A DNA stretch of 64,000 nt from Nepenthes gracilis (taxonomy: Eukaryota > Streptophyta > Magnoliopsida > Caryophyllales > Nepenthaceae). The notes under the pieces are model-generated. The model was not told the DNA's origin. It was given only the letters and a program-made list of their open reading frames with translations, and made no database searches. This document shows, piece by piece, positions 30,599 through 43,645 of the stretch. Each line of letters opens with the position of its first letter. Positions within the stretch are counted from its first letter, which is position 1. The position numbers and the translations under genes were made by a program. The stretch is from NCBI GenBank assembly GCA_033239525.1, contig BSYO01000003.1:2288001-2352000 (forward strand), given 5' to 3'.

Positions 30599-32678
30599 GG
30601 CTAATGAAGCTTTTTTTTTTGGGTTTCATTTGTGACTAAAGCCCTCCCCTCAAGTGCTTTTTAAGGGTTATGTTTCAATCTCTCTGTTTCCTCTTCCTCG
30701 CAATGAGGGCATAATTTTTTATTGTTCATAGCGTGTACTACATGTCAATTCATAAATACATTAATTAAGAATGAAGTGAGATATAACATATAGTTTTAAA
30801 ACTATATTAAATTTGAATTTAATGTGAAGAAATAACTTGATAAATTGTTTGATTGGAAGTTTAAGAGGCTAGCATTTATTTGTTTATTTATGGTTACGGC
30901 AAGCATTTATTAATGGGTAAGCATCTGTATCTAGAAAGGCATTTAATTTTATGTATCAAACAAGGTCATATACATGTCAGTTTGGGATCAATAACACAAA
31001 AAATATAGTTATTGTTTTTGTATAAAATTTTATAGATAGTATCATATTATAGGCAAATATTATTCATATATTAATTTATATATCATCAAAGAGTGACGGG
31101 TATAAGAAAGAAAAATAATTTTTGATAAAATTTTGATATCTATTTTTAATAATTTTGACACAAATAAGTATTTTAATATTATTTTTTATATTATAACATA
31201 TATTTTAAAATTAAAATAAATAACTTTAATGCTGTTTTAATTATAATATGTACTTATCTAAGCTAATAGACCGGTTTTAATTAAAACTCCATCTGGTTTG
31301 CTCAAATTCATAGCTTTGACTATATGTTAAACTTCATTGGCACTCACCCTTATGCATTACCTCATTAAAAAGTTATATTTGATAAAAATCCTCATTAAAA
31401 ATAATATATATATATTTTTAAAATGAACTAAGTATTCTTATAATAAAGATGCTAATTTCACCACCATTTCATGTTAATTGATTTAATTATCTTTATCTTT
31501 ATACTAATTTTTTTTAATTATTTTATTATTAATTTATTCTAAATTGATTGATATGATGTGAACTGATTTATATCATTGATCCCACTTATGAGGCACATTG
31601 CTTTGTTATGATACTTACAAATATGAAAGAGATTAATATTTATAATGATCATTATGAGCAAGAATCGAATGAGCCCTTTTTTTTCAAAAAAAAAAAAAAA
31701 AAAGAGAGATTATATTACATTTTTATGTTTTAATTTTTTTCAAACTTATATTATTATATTGATATTTTAAGTCATACACAAGCCAAATTTAATATTATAT
31801 TAATATTTTAGGCCTAAACCTAAACTTTCATTTTGCACTTTCAATTTTTGATTTCCTCATTTGAATGCCCTTGCTCCCTCCTCCCGTTTCATTTCCACAT
31901 TCGTTTGTATTTCATAGCGCAGGCGTCTCTACATTCGTACGACTGTTTATTAGAGAAAGAAAACTCTGCCCTCATTTATGCAAAATTTCAGGTGTTGAGC
32001 TCGATTCTTGTGGGGATGACGACAAGGACGAAATTGCCTGCCTCGTTGGGAATCAAGACAAAGACGAGACAAAATTCAGCAATCTGGGGTTAGGGCTACA
32101 AATTAGGGTTGGGGCTACCATCGCCTAAAACCGATCCCCCCCATTCCACTGCTATCTCCACCGCATACTGTTCAACTTTTCAAGTTTTTTAAAATTTCGG
32201 CCTATATTGAGTGCTTGGGTTTTAATATTTCTATAACTGCGTATCATGTTAATAAGCATCTAATTTTCATCGAATTCCGGCTTATTTGTAATATTTTAGA
32301 GAAATTACTTCTATAATTTAAACATTTGAATTCCTCATACTGCGATGACAATTAACTTTTATTTTAATTTTTTTAGGATGAGAAAATTTTGTTAACAAAA
32401 ATAGCTAGGACATGCAGATTATTGATATCCTTAGATATAAGTCCAGAGACCCTGCTTCACTTTTTCGGATGGTCAGATTACGTCGTCCATTAAAATTGAC
32501 CATCCGAATTTATTCATAATACAAATTTTTAAAAAGATAAAATAAAACTGGGTAGTTGGTTTTAGTGGATGACACAATCCAATTGCCTGACTTGCGAAGC
32601 TGGATCCCCGGCTGACCTTGGATACGGCATTTAGTAACCTACAATTGTGAGGAGAAGAGCAAATGGTGTGTAGCGTAC
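30599..32678. other. upstream region of the methyltransferase gene
   Basis: AT-rich, without a complete gene. It should contain the promoter of the gene starting at 30598 on the minus strand. Around 31450-31500 lies a fragment similar to exon 5 of that gene. A poly-A run is at 31687-31703. At 31830-32130 overlapping open frames have no recognisable domain. From about 32380 the sequence resembles the gene's own intron 1 (30420-30547). Confidence 0.5.
31450..31500 (-). pseudogene. fragment of a second methyltransferase copy (exon 5 piece)
   Basis: On the minus strand AAAGATAATTAAATCAATTAACATGAAATGGTGGTGAAATTAG aligns base for base, with a few changes, to the exon 5 sequence at 22500-22453 that encodes [15 protein letters not shown]. 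Outside this short block similarity fades. It is a relic of a tandem copy. Confidence 0.65.
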
Positions 32679-32729
32679 CTCCAAAAGGGCATCACTCTGG
32701 AGAATGGACTTTCGAGGTAGGTCATCCAT
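32679..32729 (-). pseudogene. duplicated first exon of the methyltransferase gene
   Basis: On the minus strand ATG at 32729 begins MDDLPRKSILQSDALLE followed by a GT donor (GTACGC), matching exon 1 of the intact gene (MADHSRLSILQSDALLK, GTATGT) in length, phase and flanks. The 5' leader with GAAGAAGAA repeats (32743-32760) and part of intron 1 are duplicated as well. No exons 2-4 follow before the intact gene. It could be a dead remnant or a working alternative first exon spliced to exon 2 at 30145; the sequence alone cannot decide. Confidence 0.7.
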
Positions 32730-35039
32730 GGCTAATGAAGCTTCTTCTTCTTCTTCTTCGTTGAACAACTCTTTTGATCTGTGTGCGTCGAAAGCCCTTC
32801 TCTCAACTGATACTTAAAGCTTTAACAGCAGTGTCTCTGTTTCTTCTTCTCGGAGAGGCATTAATAAATAATAAAGTGAGATGTAACGTATTATTATTAA
32901 AGTCCAATTTAAAGGAGAGAGACAACTCCTTATTTTAAAACTGAATTGCAATAAATTTCTAATGCAAACCAACAACATAATATGAAAAATAATGTAGCGA
33001 GAATCGATCACTTTTAATCTAATTTTTTTTTTTTTCCATTTTTAAAATTATTTCTATATATTGAAAAAATTATATAATTATTATAAAAGTATAATAAGGA
33101 GCTCATATAATATTCATTTTTACCTTATTATTATATAATTATGTTTCGATTTCGTCTGTTTGTTGAAAAATATTTATCAAATGAGAAATATTTTCACACA
33201 GATAATAATTTTATAAAAATATTTCACATTTTTATTGAAAATATTTTTTTAAAAAATAATTTCTCATCAAAATATTTTCAATGTTTGATATGTATAAGAA
33301 AAAATATGGAGAATCACATGAATCGATTAATGATTTTTGATATCTGTTGTTATATATTGTCTTAATATTTTTTGAAACAATGATAATATTATATGAGTAA
33401 TAAAATATTTAAATTTACTAATAATCAATTTGATATATTCATATTTCGTTTTAATGATGAAGTCAAGTCGTCGTCAATCAGGGATTAATGGCTTGGTTGA
33501 AAACATTGATAGCTAGCAACTGTGGTCGGCAACTAGCGAGATTAGATCAGGGCGAGCAAACAAAGCGGCAACGGAGGAGGTTGAGGCATTGCGGACTAGT
33601 GTTCGGCGACAAATGCAAAGACGACAATAATCAGTGATATGCGATGATGGTCAAGGTGTCGGAGGACAATGGGCAGAAGACTTGGATCAAGATTTGCCAA
33701 TCGACAAATGACAATTGCAGTCAGATGTGTCATCATCTGATAATTAGCGATAGAGTCGGAGATGCTGACGACTAACAATTAATGGTGGAGACTTGAGGAA
33801 TCATATACCGGTCATTGACAGATGGTGGTCTACGTGATACGCAATGATTGATGATTACAGCCAAGATATTGCAGGTAGACAATCAATAGCTTATTGATTC
33901 TAGCCATCAATAGTTTAACAAAAATAGAATTAAGAAAATAAACGTAGCTTTACTATCTTAAGTTTTCTTTGATTCTAGCCCAACTATGATTTTGATCGAG
34001 TTTAGAAGGGATTCTAAGGTAAAAGTGAAAAGTCACTTAAAAGTGGGTGAGATAATTTATTCCCATATGAATAAAAATAAATAAAATGAATTTAGTTATT
34101 TCCACTAAATTAGTGTCATTTATGACCATGGGATAATATATTATGACTGCAAATATATCCGCACGTAATATTATTTATTACTTTGAAAATTACATGAAAA
34201 ATAAAATAAATTTATATATCGTAATAATACCACATCCCTCATAGCATTAGTGAATTTTCATTCACCTAAACAATGAGTAATACCGAGTAACCCATTCTTT
34301 AAACTTTTAGATTTAACCAATAATTAAAAATTATAATAATAAGCATTATTAAATGTTTATTTAAATCACACAATATGAGTTTTATAATTTATTTTTTAAT
34401 TTCTAATAATGATATTTTGCTATGTGTGAAAACACAAAGAGCAAAATGAGCAGTAGAAATTTAGAAAATAAAGGCTAAAAATTAAATTAAATAATTTAAA
34501 TAATTATTTAATATTTAATATTTATCAACTTAATTTTTAATTCTAATTATTAAATAAATATAAAAAAAATATAGTGGAGGGGGTTGTCACAGCTTCAGTA
34601 CCACAACTGGGCGCAACAAATAAGATTTTTGTCTACGGCAGAGCAACGACCAATAAGAATTAGGAGAAAGAAAATTAAATAAACATATCCAATATCCCAC
34701 AAAATTTCCTGTGTAGTGCTGTATCTATCTATCAAATGGTCACACCTGTCTCAGAAGGGTTGCCATCATGAGAGGATACTCATTATGGTTCTTTTAATAA
34801 ACAAACATTTATATTTATCTAACAATTAAAATAATAAATAAATAAATAAATAAATAAACAGTAAAGATTATTTAAATAGTTTAAATAACCATTTATTATT
34901 CACTATTTATCCTCTCAATATTTAACCGTTGGATGAATGTAAAAATATGGACCAGGCCAACTATAACAGCACTCCCATGAAAGATTGTCTCTGAAAACTG
35001 TACAAAAAAGCAACAAGTGCAAGAATTTAAGAAAAAAGG
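32730..35039. other. intergenic region between the methyltransferase and GT47 genes
   Basis: AT-rich. A small inverted-repeat candidate lies at 33148-33290. At 33450-33910 the base composition is more balanced, but no open frame of note was seen. An (AAAT)n run lies near 34833-34859. No supportable gene. Confidence 0.45.
33148..33290. repeat. possible MITE-like inverted repeat
   Basis: TTTGTTGAAAAATATTT on the left and AAAATATTTTCAATGTTTGATA on the right are roughly reverse complements flanking an AT-rich core of about 100 bases. No clear target duplication. Confidence 0.3.
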
Positions 35040-38000
35040 CTATCTCCTCCTGCCCCACCAATCAGGAACCTTCAACCTTGTGCTTCGATGTACATCAAGA
35101 TTCACAGCAGGGAGCTTATGCCTAACCTGTCTCCATAACATATTGACCGCATCACCTTTCTTGGGTGGGTCCTGGAATTCAAAATGGTGGGAGACCGCCT
35201 TGAGCCACCTCCACATCTCCACCCACCTCTCTTTTGGAACTTGCCGGAGCTTCTCAACCATGAAGCCTGGCTTCACCGCCTCCTTCACAGAGAAGAAAAT
35301 CGAGAACTGGGAATAGTCGATTTCATCCTCGTAGGGAAGCTCGATATGGTCACTAACAATGACCGGAACACAATGGCTCACGATAGCATCAAACAGACGG
35401 CAAGAAGAAGGGGTGTCTCCGGCAGGATGCAAGCAGAATTTTGATGAATGCATGCCCTGTGAAGACTGGTAGAAGAGATGAAAATGGACAAAAATTCAGG
35501 TTGTTTGGAAAAAAGTAAATAGGGTTTACACAACATGGGCCAGTCATTGACTTAGCTGCAACCAAAACGTTTGCAACTCAATTCAGTCTACGTAAGCTTT
35601 CTAACTTTCTTGTGGTTCAAAGACCTTGACCAACCTAATAATAAAATAATAAATATTATGCCATGTAACTTTCTTCAATTCAAAAATGAAGCTCACTTGG
35701 AATAATTATGGAATAAATTGGCAAATCAATTCTATTCTGATCATTTCTTTTAGTATTGAATTCTGCAGAGGGCTAGTTAGGTAAAGAGTTTACAGATAAA
35801 GCAAGCCTGCCTACGGAAGAAATCAAGAGAAACCCTTTTTAGAGGTTCCGGACAATCACAAGCCAAACCAAATCATAATTTACATCATATTTTGTCCAAG
35901 TAAAAATTCTGCTTCGTCCATCTCACATTTATGCCAAGTCGCACCAAATAGAAAACTGCAAACTGTAAGTTTTATGCCATGTAACAACCTAATCAAGCTT
36001 TTAAATTTACAATAAGTATTTAATGGTAATGTGCATACTTGTATATTTTAATTTGCATATTACACCATATGTCCCTTTCTTAACTGCATAAATTTACAAG
36101 CATTTGATTCTTCTTCTAAACCAGAAACCAAACCACAATTTTGTAGCATCAACTACACTATGCATATCCATAGAAGTGAATAGCATGGTAACAACAGTTC
36201 TTCACTTTATGCTAAAGCATCCGCGTCCAACAACTCATTCTTGGACATAGATATCACATGCTAGAATTCTCAAATTATGGGAAAATTTCATTTTAAAAAA
36301 AAAGAACTTAGAAAATCCAGGTTGGACATATAGACTTGTAGTCACATCTGAATCCTAACTGATTAGGTGATAGATGAAAATATCAACCAACATTTAAGAT
36401 ATTTACCAGTATATAGAGGTATTAAATCCCTTGATATTGATATTTTTCAATACCGTGATAATATCATGATATGCTATTACATCAGCGATATATTAATCAA
36501 TTTTTTCATGTTAGCTTACAATTATGAAAAAAAACATTTTTGTTCTGATATATACCAATAATATCTGAAATGTTCGATAACGATATAATGGCAACTGATT
36601 ATTTTCATATGTGAGGTGAACAGATTCAAAAACCATGATACAGAAAGAAGGGAGACGGGGAAGGAGGTAGCACCAAGCAGACAACTAGCACCTAGCAGGA
36701 TTTTGATGGGCTGAATGGTGTCACAGTATAACATTTTATAACAAACATACGTTCACGCAAACACCTGTGCATTCATGCATAAGAAAACTACCGTTAGCCA
36801 CTAAATTACATACCAACTTTATTCCTTCTTCCGATGCAACGCTGTTCTCATAGAGAACATCATCATAACCAGATAAAATCTTGGCCAATTTTGCACGAAT
36901 GATGCCTTCCTGCGACACTAAAACAATATTATTTATCCCCAGCAAAATTCCACAAGAGGCAGAAAGGATGAGGTTTGGTGCAACTCTAAAACTTACATCT
37001 TTCCTGATTTTCCTCCCTCGGAAAAATATTAGTGTGGTGCGAGATTCAAAGGGACTTTGAGTCTCATCGTCAGTATAGGAGTCCACGACATGCACATATG
37101 GGGCTACTACATCTTTCCTCAAATTTGACACTCTCTTAGGATAACGGCCAAAATCCACAACTATAAGAATTGAAGCATTCACCTGTTCCCGAAGGAACCT
37201 AAAGGCATTTGGATGCTGCATCGGGATAACATGGTCTCGGCCTTTTGATCTTTGCCAGTACTTGGATTTCCTCAAAAAGTTCACTAAATCAATCTGGAAT
37301 TAGAGACTTCAGATCAGTTATTGGAATAGGCAGGAGAACAAGAAAAAATATAACGGTTTGAAATGGACTTGAAGCATTTTTGTGCCTGTCAGCTCAGAGA
37401 TCTTGTGCCTTGTTTTATGATCAGCAAGTAAAAAATATATTTCAACCATACACCAAGGAGTCGTTGCCCGTATGCAGTACATAAAACTTCAATGACATCC
37501 AAGAATTAGAGATTGACACCAGCAAAATCCACAAGAAATCTGAGTTACATAAAAGGGCCGGCAAACTAAAAACAAACAGGAAAAACAAATATTCTAAAGT
37601 TTTGTTACCATGTTTTACAACAGCAAAAACACAATTATTTTCCGCAATTGGTGAGAAAGGGAAGAAACATGCAGCAGATTGACACATCAAATGTATGGAG
37701 AAAGTGCAGGAAAATGAGGTAGCTTTTATTCGTGATACTGCAGGATATAAGTATGTCAATCAGAACAGGCAGTTTCAGAACTGATCACCCTCTCTTATTA
37801 CACAAAATTATCAAAGAAACAAAAAGGTCTATTCAACAATCACGTGATTACTACACAACGCCCGAGCAAACAAAGCATCCTATTGATACTATTGCTACAA
37901 CAGATGATATTGAAAAAAGGAAGGATGATGAGAAGGAGAAGCAGCAGAACCATCCACCCAGTAACCACCATCAGCAAGATTTTGCCTCAACAAATGATCT

Positions 38001-40415
38001 TAAAATTACTTCATTATGGCTTTGATATCCATGGATTTAAATCAAAGAAACAAACCTCTGCAATGTAGGGATAAAGTTGGGTGAAGTCCTATGCATTTGG
38101 GCTAGCCTTTAGTGAAACCTTGTAGTAGTATAGATCTGTTTGATTGAAACTCCTCCAGCTTCTAGCTATAAGCAATCAAAATACTCAATGACAAATCAAT
38201 TTGAGTGGTGTAAAATCTAAGCAGAGATTAAAGATATGCAAAAAAATCTCATGGCATATAGACCCCAAATTTGCTAAAAAGCAATAATAAAGGATTATAT
38301 CATTTGACAACTGACTTCAATCCCAACCCAAAAACGTGTCTCCAGTTTCTTGTAGCAGTTTAGCCTAACTTCTGAGATGAGCTTCTATACTACGGAAGCT
38401 AGAGTTCTGCTCAGCCAAATTTATTAATGACATGCAACTTTTGCCTTCAGCTTCCCATTAATCAATAAAGTATACCACTAAGTGAACAATCTTTGAGCAT
38501 AATATCAGGTATCCCAAATGGAGTAACTCCAATTTCTAAGTAGTTTTTTGGCCTAAATTATAATGTAAGATTCTCTACTATAGAAGCTGAAGTTGAGAAA
38601 GAAGTTTAACACATAAAATATTGGCCCAGAGGTTTCTAACACAAAAGGGGGGATTTTTTTCCCAAAGCTCTTACTAGGAAATCTGGCAATAAGCAGATCA
38701 GCTATTGTTGAGTAGTACATTTCAAAGGTTTGAATTCTTAATTTAACGAGCTTAGAATTATACTCTAGTTTGTAATATTAAATTCACAACATATTCAAAT
38801 CAATACCAAATGAGTAATTAATCAAGAGATTCATTTAAAATGTTAAATTTCATGAACATGCTCAAGTCAATACTGAATAAGCAATTAATCAAGATATTCC
38901 AAGTCCAGCTTGACCAACATGGTTTTCATTATAGTACCTTGCATGAACTTGGCCAATAGACAAAAGAAGCCAAAACATTAAACTAGGGCTTGGCTCATTA
39001 TCATATCAAAGAAAGCTCTATCGAGGCTTCAATGATTCCTACCAAGCAAACTTCAATCTGTTCTGTCCATTCGACAATCCTATTTGGAGCTTTCCTAACT
39101 AGTTATTCTAAATATCTAATGAAATTAATAAAGTTGTATTATTGAAGGACTATCCGTATTTTGCTGTTCCATACAACATTTGCACAGGCTCCAACTAAGC
39201 CAAACAAGCTAATAAAATTAGAGCTCAGAACGTAACCAATGTTTGGCATTACTTAATTAATAATCTATTTTTTATTTAAAAACTAATACTCAATTTGAAT
39301 AGTCATTGAAAGTAATTTTCTAAGTAGAGACAATTAAAAAGTAATACGCCACTATTCTAATAACATGATATAATAGTATGTCAACCAACTTGCTTTCATT
39401 CCAGTTTTTTTGGAAATCAAGTAAAGGAAACCAACAGGATATCCAATAGAGACAATTAAAAAGTAATACGACATTATTCTAATAACATGATACAATAGTA
39501 TGTCAACTAACTTGCTTTCAATCCAATTTTTTTGCAAATCAAGTAAAGGAAACCAACAGGATATCCAATGCTTGATCCTCAAATTTCAGTCCACTTCCGT
39601 CACTTTGTCACAAACTACGCCGATTCAAGTGTTATGATCACCGGTACAGCAGTTTCACGGGGAAGAATGAGGCTCACGATCATCCTTTCCGCCAATTTTC
39701 TAGGAAATTAAGGAAACGAACACGAGATTTAATGCTTTTCTGGGCAAGTCATTCAGTACTTCTATATTCCCCCTTTCTTTGCTATAAACTAAGCTGATTG
39801 ATTTACGATCATCGTAATAACTGATACGGGAATAAAGGAAATGAAATCTATAATCACTGCATAATGTGAAACATTAACAGAACACAAATAGTGGCCAGCG
39901 TGCACAATCATCAATCTCACAAAGTATTACGCAGTTACCTGTAGTTGCTTGTCAATCTCTGTCTCCGGATCCGTCATATTATGCCCGTGCGTATTAAAAC
40001 TCAACGATGAAAAAAAGGGCACAAAGAAAGCATCGGCGATTTCCGGATCCGAAACCCTAACGGCCTCTCTGTCGTCTCCGTCTCCGCCGCTATGCAGAAG
40101 CGATGCCAGTATCCAGTACTCCACGCTATGCTGCTTCTTCAGACCAGATTTATAAGGCCAGGGTGGCAGAGTCTCCGCCGTCACCGGCGTCTCGTCGGAG
40201 CTGCGCCTCTGTAGCATCCCGACGTTAAATCGCCGAGGGAGGTCGTACATATAGACCTTGAGCGGCGATAAACTCCGGCACCGTGTGGGAGTAGTGGGCT
40301 GCGACAGCAGAAAGGGGGCGAAATGTGAGCGGAAATCGAAAGTGCCGATCAAAATCATGTACGTTACCAACAGTGCAATGAAGATTACGAGAGCCATGAC
40401 TGCTTTCCCATACAT
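35040..40415 (-). CDS. exostosin-family (GT47) glycosyltransferase, four exons
   Basis: Minus-strand exons: 40415-39939, 37293-36997, 36909-36814, 35465-35040; every intron has GT-AG ends and phase 0, giving 431 residues. Residues about 5-26 ([19 protein letters not shown]) form a single membrane segment, so this is a type II protein, expected in the Golgi, with the catalytic part in the lumen. The exostosin domain runs from [17 protein letters not shown] (about residue 50) to [23 protein letters not shown] and the conserved [19 protein letters not shown]; the end [10 protein letters not shown] is typical of a plant subgroup that includes Arabidopsis At1g67410 and ARAD-like proteins. The donor and acceptor sugars cannot be read from the sequence; a role in cell-wall polysaccharide synthesis is inference from the family. 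The second copy of a 122-bp tandem repeat lies in intron 1. Confidence 0.93.
39326..39569. repeat. 122-bp tandem duplication in GT47 intron 1
   Basis: The block beginning AGAGACAATTAAAAAGTAATACG at 39326 recurs at 39448, about 90 percent identical by eye, and both end GGAAACCAACAGGATATCCAAT. It is intronic. Confidence 0.85.
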
Positions 40416-42259
40416 GGTAATTTTTCTTTCTTATTTTCGTTTTTCGTTTGTTTTTCGTGTCGGGATTGACAACTGGGTGTGGTCAGAAGGATTTTCCAAG
40501 CGGCGTTGTGTCAAGGGATTGGCGGGTGTGGGTGGGGGGCGGGGAGAGCGCAGAAATGAGAGAGAAATTAGATCAAGTAAGAAGACGATGGATGGTGGTG
40601 CGGGGTGGGGTGGGGTGGGGTGGGGTGAGGTTGGTGATGTGATATAAAAACAAATAAATATTTCATTGAGGTCGAGATTTAATGTTCTAATAAGCCACCA
40701 AGCAGTTTCGACTTTAGGATGTCAAGTTGTTAAAATGTCAACTGTCTTATATGTAATAGAATACCATTTTATTAGATCGAATGTAGTGGGCAATGAGGAA
40801 ATTATTAGAATCATGAAACTTACATTGCTTAATGGTTTAATCGTATCGTTTAAAAAATTACTTATTAAATTTATATATATAAATATAGTAATTAATTTAA
40901 ATATATATTATTTTTTAAATAAAGCTCATTTATTTATCAGGAATATAATTTTTTATTAAATAATTAATTATAATTTTTTAAAATAATAAATAATCAATTA
41001 CTACAAAAGATGATACCAAATCATCCCATGGTAAGGCCCATAGCCTCTTTAATTTTTTTTTTTTTAAAGCCTCGTAATACACATATAAGATCTAATAGTT
41101 TAGGTATTTAAACAATGTTTGGTTTTTCAAAGTACTCACTCGTGTCTAAAAACTCAAAAAATAATTATTCAAATATAAATATTACAACACTCAAGCCCAT
41201 AAATAAAAAAATTATAAATATATACTACAATTATTATTTTCTCTTAAAAACATCAAGGCACATAGTATTAATATTAGGAAACCGAAATCTCTCCTCTACA
41301 GCCTTAGATATCATATTTAGCTAATATTTTATTAATTTAAGTATTGAATAATAAGTAATGAATTAATATTTATTTTAAGCTCTAATTTTCCTTTTGGTAA
41401 ATATAATCTAAATTCAAAAATCTACAAGTTAATTTTAAAATTTCATAAGTCAAATCATTATTCATAGTAGTATTAACTTTACATTCAGGCATTAAATTGA
41501 GTTTAACAATTAAAAATTTCTCACCAATTTAGCCCATATTCTATTTTGCATGATGCCAATAACAAAACGACTTAGACTACTAAAATGCCACTAATAATGA
41601 AAAGGGGGGGATTTTGTATCACATATTTTCTGGTTCAAATTGTCCCAATTTTATAAAAATATAATAATTAAATGTTACAAATAATAGTAACTCAACTAAA
41701 CAAAATTTCAAAATTTTAGTATTAGTGATGTTTGGATCTCAAGGAACGCTTTTGATTAGTTTAGTATTGAGAAAATAAACCCAAAATTCAGCCTGTAGAA
41801 AAAAAACGTCTGAGAAGTAGTAACCCAAAGAAAACTTCATGAAACCCAAGGCCTAAAGCTAGTTGTAGAAGGCCCAAGATAGCATAGTTCCAAGCAATAC
41901 AGCGATATATGGGCCGCTATAGACGGTCTCAGAGGCAATCTTACGAATGCTGCACAACCCATTCCATCTTAGCCAACAAATCTCAGTGATCCCTATCACT
42001 AGGTGGTCCTAAGCTTCCACAGAAGAATGAATCATGGTAACAACTACTAGCACACCACCCGCTAAATATCAGCACTATCAACCCCCATTGGAAGTGCACA
42101 ATGGAGGCTCATTCATAAATATAAGTCCACGTCACCTATAGCCCAAAGACTCAAGTGCGCAACAATGGCAGAATCATGCTCTCATCCAATATATTCATCC
42201 CTTTCTCTTCAAAGGGGAGGGGGAGGGAGAGACAGCATCATGGTGGGAAGGTGAGGAGT
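40416..42259. other. upstream region of the GT47 gene and intergenic DNA
   Basis: The first 220 bases hold the likely 5' leader and promoter of the GT47 gene, including a G-rich tract. The rest is AT-rich up to about 41750, then mixed-composition DNA without a recognisable gene up to 42259. Confidence 0.45.
40602..40630 (+). promoter_or_regulatory. G-rich tract, G-quadruplex-type, upstream of the GT47 gene
   Basis: Five GGGG runs separated by single T bases followed by GAGG, about 190-215 bases upstream of the GT47 start codon on the opposite (template) strand. A second G-rich stretch (GGGTGTGGGTGGGGGGCGGGG) lies at about 40527-40547. Runs of this kind can fold into stable four-stranded structures; a regulatory role is inferred. 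Confidence 0.5.
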
Positions 42260-42264
42260 CCTTT
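42260..42264. repeat. possible target-site duplication ccttt, left copy
   Basis: ccttt precedes TGTAACAACTTGAGCC and recurs after GAGATACTACAA at 43641-43645. One element end would be AA instead of CA, so this is a candidate only. Confidence 0.45.
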
Positions 42265-43640
42265 TGTAACAACTTGAGCCCAAGTTCTCAAATTTGATTC
42301 GGACCGTTCAAGCAAAAATTTTAAATAATCCGAAATTATCAATTATATATCATAAATTATAACATCACTCAATATAAATGAACTTAAAATTTATCAAATT
42401 ACTAAATTTATGATACCATAAATGATCATCATAATTTCATCATTAAATATACATCCATAATACTAGTAATAAATTACCTAAAATAGAAATAGTATCAATA
42501 TCTATAATGTTACATCTTTAGAAATATAATCCCGATAATTATTTAAAAGCCAATGAACTAATACATAATCTCAAATCTCTTATTACGGAAACCTCAATTT
42601 TCAAAATCACCTTTATTTAGAATCTACACAGCAATATGCGATCTCTTCTTACCTAACGCCAACCTATTTACTCTAGAATCAATAAAATATATGAGTAGGA
42701 CGAATGCCTAATAAATAAATATAATCCACAATAGATGAATACAAATAAGCATTCGGATAATAACATCAATTATATAAAATTATTAATAATATGTGATATA
42801 CCAATTACTATCCGAGACTCAATAACATGTCGTATTCACGACCCGAAAGCCATATAAACGACCGGATATCAAGAATACGACATAGATTCCATCAAATCCG
42901 ATTATCAGCTTAATATGATGTCACAACTGTACGGAATGACAATAATCTCTATCAAGCTTATTCTGCCATGGTAAATAAAAGACCGTGTATTTATGCCCCC
43001 AACGACTAAATAAATACCATTAGTTTATCCTATATTTATGGCATCCCTACTACCCCTACAATCATTTCAAAGATTGTATTCGTAGTATACTCATACCATC
43101 TTCAATACCCATCGTCAATGATATCCTCGATATCATCATCTACAACGGTCACCAAATTATAAGTATCTCTCTTCAATATCAATAATCTCAACTTCTATAA
43201 TGGAATCGATATAAAAAAAGTATAACCTATTCTAAAGTCTCACGAACTCTCATTTGTCCGATTACCATAGAGCTTTCACGTACTCTCCTTTCCTTATCCA
43301 TAAAATACCAATAATATTTACGTACACAATAAAAACCAACATAAAGAATCGTTCATCACCGGAATAGGAGAAAAATCTAAGAAACTTTGAATATTTTGTC
43401 GACCCTTTTAAATGTCTGATTCGATTACTACCAATCATCCAAGTACATCTAATCTTATTTCTAAGGTCATAGAATACCCTTTTATTTCGTCGCTACCAAA
43501 CAAACTTATGATTCTCGTCTATTCAACTATCATGATTAATTCTACAAAGGTCAATTAAAGTAATAATTACTGTTAATTTTCTCCTCAATATATTTACACA
43601 TAAATATACATTACGTACATTTATTTTTGAGATACTACAA
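42265..43640 (-). mobile_element. LTR-like element, 1376 bp, left arm of a large palindrome
   Basis: Plus-strand ends are TGTAACAACTTGAGCC and GAGATACTACAA, with ccttt on both sides. No coding sequence of an element is visible. Reverse-complemented, it aligns in blocks with 44090-44665 and 47860-48545. Given minus orientation because the related right-hand copy reads on the plus strand. Probably a solo LTR of an unidentified family. Confidence 0.55.
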
Positions 43641-43645
43641 CCTTT
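43641..43645. repeat. possible target-site duplication ccttt, right copy
   Basis: Matches 42260-42264. Confidence 0.45.

Noticed and set aside
31833..32128. Two overlapping open frames of 86-87 residues
   Set aside because: No domain recognised, and neither shows a splice partner. Lies between relic pieces of the methyltransferase duplication.
33141..33365. 74-residue open frame rich in F, I and N
   Set aside because: It reflects the AT-rich inverted repeat it lies on.
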